In this document: positions 1-8,558 of the stretch, in pieces
Layout of the letters: every line of letters starts with the position of its first letter
How positions within the stretch are numbered: position 1 is the first letter of the stretch
Assembly (NCBI GenBank): GCA_004552195.1
Contig: SFPC01000003.1
Location: 1-54,689, forward strand
Length of the DNA: 54,689 nucleotides
Direction: 5' to 3'
Origin: Bacteroidales bacterium
GTDB taxonomy: Bacteria > Bacteroidota > Bacteroidia > Bacteroidales > Bacteroidaceae
Translations under genes and position numbers: made by a program
The notes under the pieces: generated by a model
What the model was told of the DNA's origin: nothing
Databases searched by the model: none
The model's input: only the letters and a program-made list of their open reading frames with translations

Positions 1-2
1 TG

Positions 3-218
3 AAGGATGTAGCCATAGAGTTGCTTGCTAAAATAAAGGAACAGTTGTCTGGAATGGATCATCCATTTGACAAGCCAACGACTCGTGCTACTCTTATCAT
101 TACCATACGTGATGTTTTGTGGCAAGAACTTCCAGAGAGTTATAGCGAAGAAAGTATAAACTACTACCGCGATACCATTTACAACTATGTTAGTCAAAGA
201 TATGGTGGTGTGGCATGA
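3..218 (+). CDS. hsdR: Type I restriction enzyme R subunit (HsdR), C-terminal fragment
   Basis: The reading frame is open from the left edge to a TGA at 216-218, so only the last 71 residues of a longer protein are present. The visible part contains RDVLWQELPESYSEESI and ends YNYVSQRYGGVA, which matches the helical C-terminal region of type I restriction HsdR subunits. In that family this region contacts the HsdM/HsdS methylase part of the complex, while the N-terminal nuclease and translocase domains, here off the window, cut and pump DNA. The gene is followed after 18 bases by a truncated AbiH gene, which places it in a defence island. The assignment rests on recall of the family's C-terminal pattern only. 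Confidence 0.6.
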   Translation, partial: KDVAIELLAKIKEQLSGMDHPFDKPTTRATLIITIRDVLWQELPESYSEESINYYRDTIYNYVSQRYGGVA

Positions 219-236
219 AACAAAGAATGGACGAAA

Positions 237-416
237 ATGAATCGACTCGTTATCATAGGAAATGGCTTTGATATGGCTCATGGCCTCAAAACCAGTTATA
301 TGGATTTCATAAACTGGTATTGGGAAAGGAGATTGAATGCCATGTTGACAGAGCATGCCTCTATCTCGGAAGATTGCTTATGCAAGTTGGAGATAAAAAA
401 GACTTGCGCAATATGA
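237..416 (+). pseudogene. AbiH-family abortive infection protein, 5' stump
   Basis: An ATG at 237 opens a 59-codon frame beginning MNRLVIIGNGFDMAHGLKTS, the characteristic N terminus of the AbiH phage abortive-infection family, whose members are several hundred residues long. Family-like sequence continues through SYMDFINWYWERR and about LCKLEIKK (codon 54). The frame then ends almost at once with TCAI and a stop. The last third overlaps the 3' end of the opposite-strand WbqC gene. I infer that the gene has lost more than 80 percent of its length at a recombination junction near 400-416 and is non-functional. It starts 18 bases after the HsdR stop and probably belonged to the same defence island. 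Confidence 0.7.
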
Positions 417-924
417 GCCGGCTCTCAGGGCCAAGATTAAACAACAAGTCTACAATGCTGAGGTTAGGCAGAAATCCCAAACGCGAGGCAAAAACCTGAT
501 AGTAGTCCACAGGGCGGAAACGCTCTAACGAGGCAAGGGGCTGCTTGGGCGAGAGTGACTGACGGAGGTCGGTCCAACCTGCGGTGTCTGCCACATACTC
601 ATCGGAAACACTCACCTGGGGAGTGAAGGAAAGAAGTTCGCAGACAAGCCGGTGCAATGCCTCATTGAAGTCGACGAGGTAACGGAAAGGCCTTTCGTAG
701 AGCGGACGGAAGTCGTCGGCACGCATGGGTGAATGAGCCAGCCCCTTACGGTCCACGGGAACAATCAAGGACTGTACTCCCTGCGGTCCGGCAATATAAC
801 AACGGTTTCTGTACGTCTGTTTGATATAAAACTCCCCCCTATCCTCCACCACCCGTTCGGCGGAAAAAAGATAAGCATACGCCCCCACAGGGGCAAGGTA
901 TTGGGAAGGCAGAAGCAGTTGCAT
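361..924 (-). CDS. WbqC-family protein, C terminus probably altered at a junction
   Basis: The 187-residue protein begins MQLLLPSQYLAPVGAYAYLF and contains DYYQVFASRLGFLPNLSIVDLLFNLGPES near its end, typical of Bacteroidales WbqC-family proteins. WbqC itself is associated with O-antigen and sugar-modification loci, but the biochemical role of this chromosomal form is not known. It is the last gene of a minus-strand block after dapB, lepB and an S26 paralogue, an order I recognise from related genomes. After the usual GPES segment the frame runs on for about 15 residues (RKSFLSPTCISNLPR) inside sequence that on the plus strand encodes an AbiH fragment. The native C terminus has therefore probably been replaced by foreign sequence, though the core fold should be intact. 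Confidence 0.75.
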   Translation of the reverse strand: MQLLLPSQYLAPVGAYAYLFSAERVVEDRGEFYIKQTYRNRCYIAGPQGVQSLIVPVDRKGLAHSPMRADDFRPLYERPFRYLVDFNEALHRLVCELLSFTPQVSVSDEYVADTAGWTDLRQSLSPKQPLASLERFRPVDYYQVFASRLGFLPNLSIVDLLFNLGPESRLILRKSFLSPTCISNLPR

Positions 925-1021
925 GGAATGCTTGGAAATATTTGATTTAAGGAATGTTCAATAATTTAGTTAAGCAATAGAGCAAAGAAAGTGGCATGGA
1001 AAGCAAAGTCTCAGCTGTTCC

Positions 1022-1654
1022 TCAGAATTGCGAAACGATTTTTCCCACCAGCTCACAGTGTGGCACCAGTCGGAAAGAGTCGGGCTGGGTTTCAATCCAA
1101 TAATAGTTTTGTGAAGTCTTCACCCGTGTGATCCGGCTTCCGGCCATTTGCAGCCCACCCTCCCGCGTAAGGGTCACACGGGAATGTTCGTAAGTCTGCA
1201 ACAGCCAGGCAAGTAAACGGGCATTGTGCGGCGTAACGAGGACGGAGCGACCCTTTCCCGGCACCACGATAGGCCGGGCATCGGGCGAAGTGCGAGCCGG
1301 AAGCACCAATCTGCGCACCGGATCAATCCAAACCGTATCGCCCGGCACTGCGCGGCAAGTGCCGGCCATGAGCAAAGCCCTCTGCGGTCCGCCCGCTGTG
1401 GCAGAAGGTTCAAACACCACGTTGTCCATCACCTCCGGCTCGGCATATCCCCACCTATGACAACCCCAAAGCGATTCGCCGGGCAAGCGCAGACCATAGT
1501 AAGTGAGGCTCACCAGCACGTGTCCGCCCGGTTTCAATCCCGGCAGCGCGGCATTGTCGGGCAGCCTCATGTGGCACAAGAGCAGACCCCGCACCGCCAG
1601 CAGCAGGATGGCTGCCAGCAGTACGGGGAGTATAATCTTGCGCAGAAATTTCAT
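1022..1654 (-). CDS. S26 signal peptidase-like protein lacking the catalytic dyad
   Basis: This 210-residue protein starts MKFLRKIILPVLLAAILLLA, a single N-terminal membrane anchor. It is a paralogue of the LepB encoded 7 bases upstream. Aligning HVLVSLTYYGLRLPG with LepB YLLVSKLSYGPRIPQ places Ala (AALPGL) where LepB has the nucleophile Ser (SLEKTL). Aligning AGTCRAVPGD with YVKRCVGLPGQ places Gly where LepB has the general-base Lys. Both catalytic residues therefore seem to be missing, so it is unlikely to cleave signal peptides by the normal mechanism and could be a partner or regulator of LepB. The longer upstream frame to 1789 lies inside lepB and was rejected; the ATG at 1654 follows the lepB stop directly. 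Confidence 0.75.
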   Translation of the reverse strand: MKFLRKIILPVLLAAILLLAVRGLLLCHMRLPDNAALPGLKPGGHVLVSLTYYGLRLPGESLWGCHRWGYAEPEVMDNVVFEPSATAGGPQRALLMAGTCRAVPGDTVWIDPVRRLVLPARTSPDARPIVVPGKGRSVLVTPHNARLLAWLLQTYEHSRVTLTREGGLQMAGSRITRVKTSQNYYWIETQPDSFRLVPHCELVGKIVSQF

Positions 1655-1661
1655 AAGTAGG

Positions 1662-3134
1662 TCACTTGATGTCCCACACACGTTTGAAGAAGCGGTTCCA
1701 GCGTATTCCGCCGTTGAAGAGCGAGTAGTCGGGGTCGAGCGAAATCCACACGAAGAGCGGTTTGCCCACCACGTGGTCCTCAGGTACAAATCCCCAGAAG
1801 CGAGAGTCGGCGGAATTGTCGCGGTTGTCGCCCATCATCCAGTAGTAATCCAGGCGGAAGGTATAGCTGTCGGCACGCTTTCCGTTGATGTATATACAGC
1901 CGTTGCGCACCTGCAGGTCATTGCCTTCGTACACACGGATAGGTCTTTCGTAAATGGGGAGGTTGTCCAGCGTCAGGCGGAGCGTTTCGCCCTTCTTGGG
2001 AATCCACAGCGGCCCATAGTTCGCCGTGGTCCAGTGTGTCACCTTGTTTTGCGGGTAAAGCCAGTCGGCGGCCGGCTCTGCCGGTGTGATACTGCTCACC
2101 AGTTCAGGATGGCGCAGCAATTCGGCCTTCACGCTCCGCGTTAGCGGCATCCACACCTTCTGTCCGTTGCGCACGGTGTAGAGATCTTCGTCCGTAATGC
2201 CCAGTTCCTTCTTCATTTCCTGCGGAATGTCCTGCACGAAAGTCACTTCGTAAGCATACTGCACATTCTCCGGTTCAGGATTGGGCTTTCCGTCCAGGTA
2301 GATGATGTTGTCCTTGATTTGGAGTGTCTGTCCGGGCAGTCCCACGCAGCGTTTCACATAGTTCTCGCGCCGGTCGGTAGGCCGTGCCACGATGTCGCCG
2401 AACTCCTCGGGTTGACTGCGGAGATAAGCCGCACCGGCAGCATAGATTTTCCCGAACAGCGATTGTTGTTCTTCGTAAGTCAGTGAGTCATTCAGTGCGG
2501 CCGAAGCAGGCACCGGCGCTTCGCCGAACTGTGCCGGCTGTCCCAACAGCTGGTCGCCCATTTGGTAGCACAGGCGGTAGTAGTCCTGGTTTTGCTGGTT
2601 GAGAGCTACGGTATCGCCGGCGGGATAGTTAAAGACAACGATGTCGTTCACCTCCACCTTGCCCAGTCCTTTCACCCGTCGGTAGTCCCAATGCGGATGT
2701 TCCAAATAGCTCTTACAGCCGAACAGAGGCAACGTGTGCTGCGTCAATGGCATATAGAGCGGGGTCTGGGGAATACGCGGTCCGTAAGAGAGCTTCGACA
2801 CCAAGAGATAGTCACCCGTGAGGAGCGTCTTTTCCAAAGAGGAAGAAGGGATGACAAAGTTCTGGAAGAAGAACTGGTTAAGGAAATAGATGGCGATAAG
2901 TGCGAACACGATGGCATCCACCCATCCCATCAGGAAGCGGGTAACAGGCCCCACCTCGGGTTCACGCCACCAGCCCCACTTGATGCGGCGGGTGATGTAA
3001 AGGTCAAAGATAAGGGGCATCACGATCAGTCCCCACCAGGAGCCTACCCAATAGAGGAAGAGCAGGTAGAGGACAGAGACAACGGTGAATTTCACCCACG
3101 GAATAATTTGGGAAGTATGCTGTTGGGAAGACAT
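1662..3134 (-). CDS. lepB: Signal peptidase I
   Basis: Signal peptidase I cleaves signal peptides from exported proteins at the periplasmic face of the inner membrane. The 490-residue protein has hydrophobic segments at about residues 13-45 and 70-92, then the Ser box FVIPSSSLEKTLL with the probable nucleophile Ser99, the Lys box ENYVKRCVGLPG with the probable general base Lys261, and the box-E sequence GDNRDNSADSRFWGFVP near the end. The length is large compared with about 320 residues in E. coli. The extra sequence is an insertion of roughly 90 residues between the Ser and Lys boxes and a second before box E, which is usual in Bacteroidales. It lies between dapB and the degenerate paralogue, on the same strand. 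Confidence 0.95.
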   Translation of the reverse strand: MSSQQHTSQIIPWVKFTVVSVLYLLFLYWVGSWWGLIVMPLIFDLYITRRIKWGWWREPEVGPVTRFLMGWVDAIVFALIAIYFLNQFFFQNFVIPSSSLEKTLLTGDYLLVSKLSYGPRIPQTPLYMPLTQHTLPLFGCKSYLEHPHWDYRRVKGLGKVEVNDIVVFNYPAGDTVALNQQNQDYYRLCYQMGDQLLGQPAQFGEAPVPASAALNDSLTYEEQQSLFGKIYAAGAAYLRSQPEEFGDIVARPTDRRENYVKRCVGLPGQTLQIKDNIIYLDGKPNPEPENVQYAYEVTFVQDIPQEMKKELGITDEDLYTVRNGQKVWMPLTRSVKAELLRHPELVSSITPAEPAADWLYPQNKVTHWTTANYGPLWIPKKGETLRLTLDNLPIYERPIRVYEGNDLQVRNGCIYINGKRADSYTFRLDYYWMMGDNRDNSADSRFWGFVPEDHVVGKPLFVWISLDPDYSLFNGGIRWNRFFKRVWDIK

Positions 3135-3154
3135 ATTCAGTGTGTTAGAGATAA

Positions 3155-3919
3155 TTACGACATCAGTTCGGAAAAGAGGTCATCTGTGCTCAACAGTCCG
3201 CTATGGCGTGCGGTAAACTCCGCTGCCAGCACCGCTCCCAAGGCAAAGCCCCGACGGTTGTGGGCAGAGTGGGTTATCTGTATCATGTCGGCATCGGAGT
3301 TGTAGGTAATGGTATGGATGCCGGGCACCTCACCCTCGCGCACCGCATCGATACGGAGCAAATTGGCCGGTGTATCGGTTGTGCCGGTGAGAGAGCCGTC
3401 AGCGTTTTTCACCTGCCCCTTTACCCAATCGGTCTTGCGGTCCAATTCCGAGCAAATCTGTTCTGCCAGCGTGATGGCGGTACCACTGGGCGCGTCCAGT
3501 TTATGTACGTGGTGGGTTTCCACCTCGCTCACGTCATACTCCGGGCAGGCATTCATCAGCCGGGCGAGGTATTTGTTGACGGCAGAGAAGAGAGCCACGC
3601 CGAGCGAGAAGTTGGAAGCCCAAAAGAGCGTATGCCCTTCTTCGCGGCACGCCCGTTCCACGTCGGCACGGTGCTCCTTGAGCCATCCCGTACTGCCGCT
3701 CACCACTTTCACCCCTTGTTCCCAGGCTTTCAGGTAGTTGCCGTAGGCAGCGGTGGGGTTGGTAAATTCTATGGCAGCGTCGGCACTGCGGAACGCATCG
3801 GTGTTGAAATCCTCCGGATTATCCACATCGATAATCGACACTATCTGGTGGCCACGCTGCAGGGCGATTTCCTCAATCATGTGCCCCATCTTGCCGTAGC
3901 CTATCAAAGCAAATTTCAT
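3155..3919 (-). CDS. dapB: 4-hydroxy-tetrahydrodipicolinate reductase
   Basis: DapB reduces 4-hydroxy-tetrahydrodipicolinate with NAD(P)H in the diaminopimelate/lysine pathway, which supplies peptidoglycan. The protein (254 residues) starts MKFALIGYGKMGHMIEEIAL, where GYGKMG is the dinucleotide-binding loop. It contains the conserved EVETHHVHKLDAPSGTA motif with the catalytic His/Lys region. The ATG at 3919 is chosen because the family starts here; an upstream frame to 4057 would include the promoter. A Bacteroidota-type promoter lies 42 bases upstream. The stop is 20 bases before lepB, so dapB is probably the first gene of the dapB-lepB-S26-WbqC operon. Confidence 0.95.
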   Translation of the reverse strand: MKFALIGYGKMGHMIEEIALQRGHQIVSIIDVDNPEDFNTDAFRSADAAIEFTNPTAAYGNYLKAWEQGVKVVSGSTGWLKEHRADVERACREEGHTLFWASNFSLGVALFSAVNKYLARLMNACPEYDVSEVETHHVHKLDAPSGTAITLAEQICSELDRKTDWVKGQVKNADGSLTGTTDTPANLLRIDAVREGEVPGIHTITYNSDADMIQITHSAHNRRGFALGAVLAAEFTARHSGLLSTDDLFSELMS

Positions 3920-3960
3920 GGAAACTGACGGTTTATCGTTTATATACTGGCATTTCGGAG

Positions 3961-3991
3961 CAAAAGTAATATTTTTATTCTCACCCACCAA
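3961..3991 (-). promoter_or_regulatory. Predicted Bacteroidota promoter for dapB operon
   Basis: On the minus strand TACTTTTG (complement of 3961-3968) fits the -7 consensus TAnnTTTG, and a TTG (complement of 3989-3991) lies 20 bases upstream, fitting the -33 element and usual spacing. Transcription would start near 3955 and give a short leader for dapB. Confidence 0.65.
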
Positions 3992-4087
3992 TATTGCTTT
4001 CTGCAAATAGAAGTTGCCCGGCCATTCCCGGGAACTATCCCTTGAATGACCGGGCAACCATTCGCCCAGGTATGAGGTCGTTGCTAA

Positions 4088-4243
4088 GGTTATGAGATTT
4101 TAGGTTATGAGGTTATAATATTACTATTTGAGCGGGCGATGTTCAAGCGTTACAACAGTAACTTTATAACCTTATAACCCCATAACCTAATAACCGAGTT
4201 ACTGTAGTAACTTTATAACCTCATAACCTAAAATCTCATAACC
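4088..4243. repeat. GGTTATGAG palindrome, 31-bp perfect arms
   Basis: The arm at 4088-4118 is the exact reverse complement of the arm at 4213-4243 (31 of 31 bases). Between them lie more copies of the CATAACCT core and a nested CAGTAAC/GTTACTG pair. The element sits between the 3' end of the secreted protein gene (4250) and the dapB promoter. Similar elements occur at 6809-6964 and 47329-47424, with a single arm at 54273. It could end transcription of the upstream minus-strand gene, but the arms are unusually long for that and have no clean T-tract. Confidence 0.85.
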
Positions 4244-4249
4244 CGAATA

Positions 4250-6673
4250 TTAGTACAACACCTTCTTGCCGTTCACGATATTGATACCCTTGGTGAGTTT
4301 CGTCAAGCGGCGGCCATCGATGCTGTAGATTTGCTTCTCGCCGGTAGCGGGCTGCTCAATGGCAATGATGATGCCGGTCTGTCCGTCGAGACTGTAATCG
4401 GAAGTGCTCTTCACGCCGGGCATACTGAAATAAGTTTCCAGACTACCATATACCCATACCGTAGCATCCTGCAGTTCGGGATTGTCAATCAGGTTCAGCG
4501 CGGCACGTACATCGGAACCGCTGGAAAGCTGTACAGGCACGTAGAGGTCTGCCGTACCGATGGCGATGTTGGAAGCCACGGTCTTCTCCGTATCGGAAGC
4601 AGGATAGATGGCAGAGCCATTGATGCTGCCGAGGATTTGACCCTTCACCCACACTTTGCCTTCGGCCTTGCCGTTGAAGTACTGCACATCGGCCGGCGTA
4701 TAGGGAGCTTCGAACGTACCTTCGCCTTCAATGACAAAGAGCGTGAAGCTGGCCTTGCTTTCCAGGTAGTTATCGGTTTCAGCCGTTTCCACGCTGATAA
4801 CGGTAACGCCCTTTCCGGTCAGGGTGATGTTGCCTTCGGCATCCACCGTTGCCACATCGGGATTGGACGAAGTGAAGGTCTTCTCACCGTCAGAGAGGGT
4901 GTTCAGCGCGTTGTCCACCTTCTGCTCGTCAGAGGGCAGTACCACCACTTCCTCAGCGGCCCAAGCGGTTTCGGCATTCTTCAGGTTGGTAATCATCTGC
5001 ACGTCCGAAGCCTCGCAGGCATAGAGCTGGGCCTTGCCATTGTAATAGGCCACATAGCCGCTCACGTTGTAAGTCTTGGAAGTGTTGAAGATGACATCAC
5101 CCAGCACGTTGAAGTTGTCGCGCAGCACCATTTCGTTGTCACTGTCGTCCATCATGGTGATGTTCGATTTGTCCAAAGCTTCAGCGGTAAAGAAAACACC
5201 CTGCAGCTGCACGTACTGGTTCTGGTAGAGGTAGGTTTCATCGTTATTTACGTCGGCAATGGTCACGACAGCCGGTTCAACGGCATTGTCGGAGCTGCTC
5301 ACCGTAACGCCCTCGTAGGAAGCAACCACCAGTTCCGTCACGTTGTTGTAAACGCAGAGCTGTCCGGCCAACTTGCCGCTGATTTTGTCACCCTTCTTGA
5401 AGGTGGTGGCTGCGCCGTAGAGCAGCAGAGCCTTGCCGTCGTTCACGTAAACGCTGGTGTTGGAGCCGCGAACACCCACGCCGGTAACGAGCAGGTCAGT
5501 AAATTCGTAGGTAACGTCCACCTTGTCAGCGGTGGCAGCAGCCACGAGGTCGGCCACACTGGTATAGTTGGACACTTCGGGAGTTTCGGGTTCATCGGGC
5601 AGACTTACACTGCCGTTGCCATGGAGGTTGAAATCCTTCACTTCCCACGTACCGGCCATGTCGGCGGTAGAGGTATAAACAAAGGCAATCTGCACCTGCT
5701 TGCCGTCGAATGCCTTGAGGTCGGCGGTAGAGGGAATGAACGTCCAGCTTGTGCCTTCGGGCCAGGGCGTAACGTCGAGCGTAGTCCAGTCAGCATCACC
5801 GGCAGCCTTGGCCTTTACGCTGACAGCGGCCTTCAGGTTATCCTGATTCTTGAAGAAGTTGGCAGCCTGCTGGAAGGCGATGCTGCAATCGGTGGCATTG
5901 GTCAGGTCGAGCACAGGCGAAACCAACCAGCTCTCGGCAGCGTAATTGGTCTTGTTAGCATAGCCGGTTGCCTTCATGCCATAGCCCGAAGCGAACGACC
6001 AAACATAGCTCAAAGCCTCATCCTTCGACTTGTCTTCAATGGTGAACGTGCCGATAGACGAACCGAACGATTCACTCCAAAGCACGCCGGGCACTTCCGG
6101 CTCATCGGGCGTTTCGCCACCGCCTTCACCGCCACCTTGTTCACCGCCTTGTTCACCGCCAGAAGTCAGTACGAGAGCGGCATCATCAACCAAGAGTGCA
6201 GGAGTTGTCTTGCTGTTCATCACAATCATGTTGACCTTGGTAGCAGCATCCAGCGTAAACTCGCATGAATACTGTGCCCATTCGTCAGTTGTCACCACAG
6301 CATCCGCAGGATATTTATAGCCCCTTGAAGAGTCTATTGTTCCGTCTTCCTGAACAATGGCATAACCCAAACGAATCTTCGCGCCGCCCTTGGCCCATAC
6401 GGAAAAAGTGTATGTACCGGCCTCCAGCACATATTCCTGACTGCCCATTCGATAATTTTTGGAGCCACCTGCCAATGATGCAGCATACGAACCCGAGTGG
6501 GCATCTGTGCTCTGGGTTACGGTTCCGTTGGTAGCCGTCGTGGTTGGTACCCAACCATCAGCCATTCCTTCTGTCCAGCTTTCAAAATCGCCATTTGCCA
6601 ACAGGTTGTTTTGGGCAAAAGCCGTAACAGCCATGAGCAGGAAGGCGAAGAAAGAGAGTAAAATCTTTTTCAT
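4250..6673 (-). CDS. Secreted multidomain protein (CBM-like, jelly-roll-like and OB-fold-type domains)
   Basis: The 807-residue protein has a signal peptide (residues 1-20, ending AFA). It then has a carbohydrate-binding-module-like beta-sandwich (about 24-168), a Gly/Glu-rich linker (171-192) and a choice-of-anchor-J-like sandwich (about 197-352). Next come two OB-fold-like segments (about 368-560), a bacterial Ig-like segment, and a DUF6359-like OB segment starting GTFEAPYTPADVQYF. The tail GEKQIYSIDGRRLTKL resembles type IX secretion C-terminal signals. The first sandwich is clearly related to the last domain of the lipoprotein at 14690-16378 (both have NGDFE.W, TQSTDAH and VIMNSK motifs), which suggests a shared ligand or system. 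I see no enzyme motif. Binding at the cell surface is the likely role; the ligand is unknown. Confidence 0.75.
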   Translation of the reverse strand: MKKILLSFFAFLLMAVTAFAQNNLLANGDFESWTEGMADGWVPTTTATNGTVTQSTDAHSGSYAASLAGGSKNYRMGSQEYVLEAGTYTFSVWAKGGAKIRLGYAIVQEDGTIDSSRGYKYPADAVVTTDEWAQYSCEFTLDAATKVNMIVMNSKTTPALLVDDAALVLTSGGEQGGEQGGGEGGGETPDEPEVPGVLWSESFGSSIGTFTIEDKSKDEALSYVWSFASGYGMKATGYANKTNYAAESWLVSPVLDLTNATDCSIAFQQAANFFKNQDNLKAAVSVKAKAAGDADWTTLDVTPWPEGTSWTFIPSTADLKAFDGKQVQIAFVYTSTADMAGTWEVKDFNLHGNGSVSLPDEPETPEVSNYTSVADLVAAATADKVDVTYEFTDLLVTGVGVRGSNTSVYVNDGKALLLYGAATTFKKGDKISGKLAGQLCVYNNVTELVVASYEGVTVSSSDNAVEPAVVTIADVNNDETYLYQNQYVQLQGVFFTAEALDKSNITMMDDSDNEMVLRDNFNVLGDVIFNTSKTYNVSGYVAYYNGKAQLYACEASDVQMITNLKNAETAWAAEEVVVLPSDEQKVDNALNTLSDGEKTFTSSNPDVATVDAEGNITLTGKGVTVISVETAETDNYLESKASFTLFVIEGEGTFEAPYTPADVQYFNGKAEGKVWVKGQILGSINGSAIYPASDTEKTVASNIAIGTADLYVPVQLSSGSDVRAALNLIDNPELQDATVWVYGSLETYFSMPGVKSTSDYSLDGQTGIIIAIEQPATGEKQIYSIDGRRLTKLTKGINIVNGKKVLY

Positions 6674-6735
6674 GCTTTGTGCATTTAAATTAGTTGATAA
6701 ATATGATATAGAATTGGTTTCGCACTTTGACTTGG

Positions 6736-6767
6736 CAAAAGTAGGGATTATTACTTCTGCCTGCCAA
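6736..6767 (-). promoter_or_regulatory. Predicted promoter of the secreted multidomain protein
   Basis: TACTTTTG on the minus strand (6736-6743) matches the -7 consensus, with TTG at 6765-6767 spaced by 21 bases. It lies 63 bases upstream of the start codon at 6673. Confidence 0.6.
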
Positions 6768-6808
6768 CTTTTTATTATTAAGATTTGGTAAAAATGGGGG
6801 GAGGCTCA

Positions 6809-6964
6809 GGTTATGAGGGATTAGGTTATGAGGTTGTTTCATAAGGTTATAAGGTTAGGGTCGCTTCGCTCCCGGGTTATAGGGTTATATAGTTACTGTC
6901 AGAACGGGAAGCTCTGTCGCTCAGTATGTTACTTTATAACCTCATAACCTAATCCCTCATAACC
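6809..6964. repeat. GGTTATGAG palindrome, 27-bp perfect arms
   Basis: The arm at 6809-6835 is the exact reverse complement of 6938-6964 (27 bases). The interior holds further GGTTATAGG-like copies. It belongs to the same family as 4088-4243 and lies between the 3' end of hisS and the promoter of the next minus-strand gene. No gene is seen in 6674-7147. The rest of that gap (about 7020-7140) carries a GTGCAAGCGAGCGCAGAGCC-like stretch on the minus strand that resembles the core of the 84-bp repeats upstream of hisS. Confidence 0.8.
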
Positions 6965-7147
6965 TTTACGAACATAACCTTATGAAGCGAACCGTCAGTC
7001 CGCAATCCGTTCTTAAAAATGCGATTTTCTTCTGACACTTTCGACTGCGCTCGGCATAGTCCGAACAAGTTCGGCTCTGCGCTCGCTTGCACGAAAGTTC
7101 TCGCCATGGCAGAGTATTCAAGCGAGCTTGAACTCTGCTCATTTGGC

Positions 7148-8509
7148 TTAACGAAATCGTTCGATGAGTTCCTCCAGGGTCAGGCTGGTCTGTTCTCCGG
7201 TATTCATGTCCTTCAGTGCCACCTTGCCTTCTGCCATTTCCTGTTCACCCACCAAGGCCACGAAGGGCACATGGTGTGCATTGGCATAGGCCATCTGCTT
7301 CTTCATCTTCACCGCGTCGGGATACACCTCCGTGGCAATACCCGCACGGCGCGTGGCGGCGGCCAAGCGCAGGCAATGGGCAGCCTCAGCGGGTCCGAAG
7401 TTGATGAACAGCAACTGTGCGCCGGCCTGAGTGGCGGCAGGATAAAGGTCGAGCTGGGTCAGCACGTCGTAGATGCGGTCGGCACCGAACGAGATGCCCA
7501 CGCCGCTGAGTCCCGGCATGCCGAAGATGCCCGTCAGGTTGTCGTAGCGGCCACCTCCCGTGATGGAGCCAATCTGTACGTCGAGCGCCTTCACCTCGAA
7601 GATGCACCCCGTGTAATAGTTCAAGCCGCGAGCCAGTGTCAGGTCAAGCTCGATGGGGTTCCGCAGGTTGCTCTCCGCGAGCGTTTCGAGCACAAAGGCC
7701 ACTTCGTCCACGCCTTTCAAGCCCACTTCGCTGCCGGCGAGCACGGAGCGCATGGTGGCGAGCTTCTCCTCGTTCGTGCCGGACAGGGCGATGATGGGTT
7801 GCAGCTTCTCTACGGCTTCATCTGAAAGTCCTACGGCGCGGAGTTCTTCGTTCACCTTTTCGAGGCCAATCTTATCGAGTTTGTCAATGGCCACCGTGAT
7901 GTCCACGATCTTGTCCGCCGCCCCGATGGTTTCGGCAATACCCGTCAGAATTTTGCGGTTATTGATTTTGATGCACACGTTGATGCCGAAACGCGTGAAC
8001 ACCTCGTCCACGATTTGCATCAACTCCACCTCGTTGAGCAGAGAGTCAGAGCCCACCACGTCAGCATCGCACTGGTAAAATTCGCGATAGCGTCCCTTCT
8101 GCGGGCGGTCGGCGCGCCATACGGGCTGAATCTGATAGCGTTTAAAAGGCATCTGCAGTTCGTCGCGGTGCTGCACCACGAAGCGTGCGAAGGGCACGGT
8201 GAGGTCGTAGCGCAATCCCTTTTCACAGAAACGGGCGGCCAGTTGTGCGGCATTCTTTTCGCCGTATTCATCGGTCGACACCTCGCGTCGGAAGTCGCCC
8301 GAATTGAGAATTTTGAAGAGCAGTTTGTCGCCCTCTTCGCCATACTTCCCCATAAGGGTGGAGAGGTTCTCCATGGCCGGGGTTTCGATTTGGCTGAAAC
8401 CGTAGAGTGCATAGACGCTGCGGATAGTTTCAAAAATATAGTTGCGTCGTGCCATTTCCACGGCGCCGAAATCGCGCGTACCCTTAGGTATGCCGGGTTT
8501 TTGAGCCAT
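7148..8509 (-). CDS. hisS: Histidine--tRNA ligase
   Basis: The enzyme attaches histidine to tRNA-His in the cytoplasm. The 453-residue protein has the class II features: the N-terminal [12 protein letters not shown] opening, a motif-2 region around [14 protein letters not shown], the histidine-specific [15 protein letters not shown] segment, [12 protein letters not shown], and motif 3 [15 protein letters not shown]. The C-terminal anticodon-binding domain follows. The length is close to the family norm. Its leader is unusual: a predicted promoter lies about 170 bases upstream, a strong hairpin lies in the presumed leader (8559-8609), and an 84-bp tandem repeat array begins at the promoter. 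tyrS has the same arrangement of array and promoter. Confidence 0.97.
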   Translation of the reverse strand: MAQKPGIPKGTRDFGAVEMARRNYIFETIRSVYALYGFSQIETPAMENLSTLMGKYGEEGDKLLFKILNSGDFRREVSTDEYGEKNAAQLAARFCEKGLRYDLTVPFARFVVQHRDELQMPFKRYQIQPVWRADRPQKGRYREFYQCDADVVGSDSLLNEVELMQIVDEVFTRFGINVCIKINNRKILTGIAETIGAADKIVDITVAIDKLDKIGLEKVNEELRAVGLSDEAVEKLQPIIALSGTNEEKLATMRSVLAGSEVGLKGVDEVAFVLETLAESNLRNPIELDLTLARGLNYYTGCIFEVKALDVQIGSITGGGRYDNLTGIFGMPGLSGVGISFGADRIYDVLTQLDLYPAATQAGAQLLFINFGPAEAAHCLRLAAATRRAGIATEVYPDAVKMKKQMAYANAHHVPFVALVGEQEMAEGKVALKDMNTGEQTSLTLEELIERFR

Positions 8510-8558
8510 ATCTGTAGATTTATGTTTTGCTGGTTGCTGGGCGATGAGGTTTATAAGA

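Noticed and set aside
4331..6268. 645-codon plus-strand open frame
   Set aside because: It lies fully within the minus-strand secreted protein gene, which has a signal peptide, recognisable domains and a promoter. The plus frame gives a low-complexity His/Val/Gly-rich product with no domain, typical of an antisense frame in GC-rich codons.
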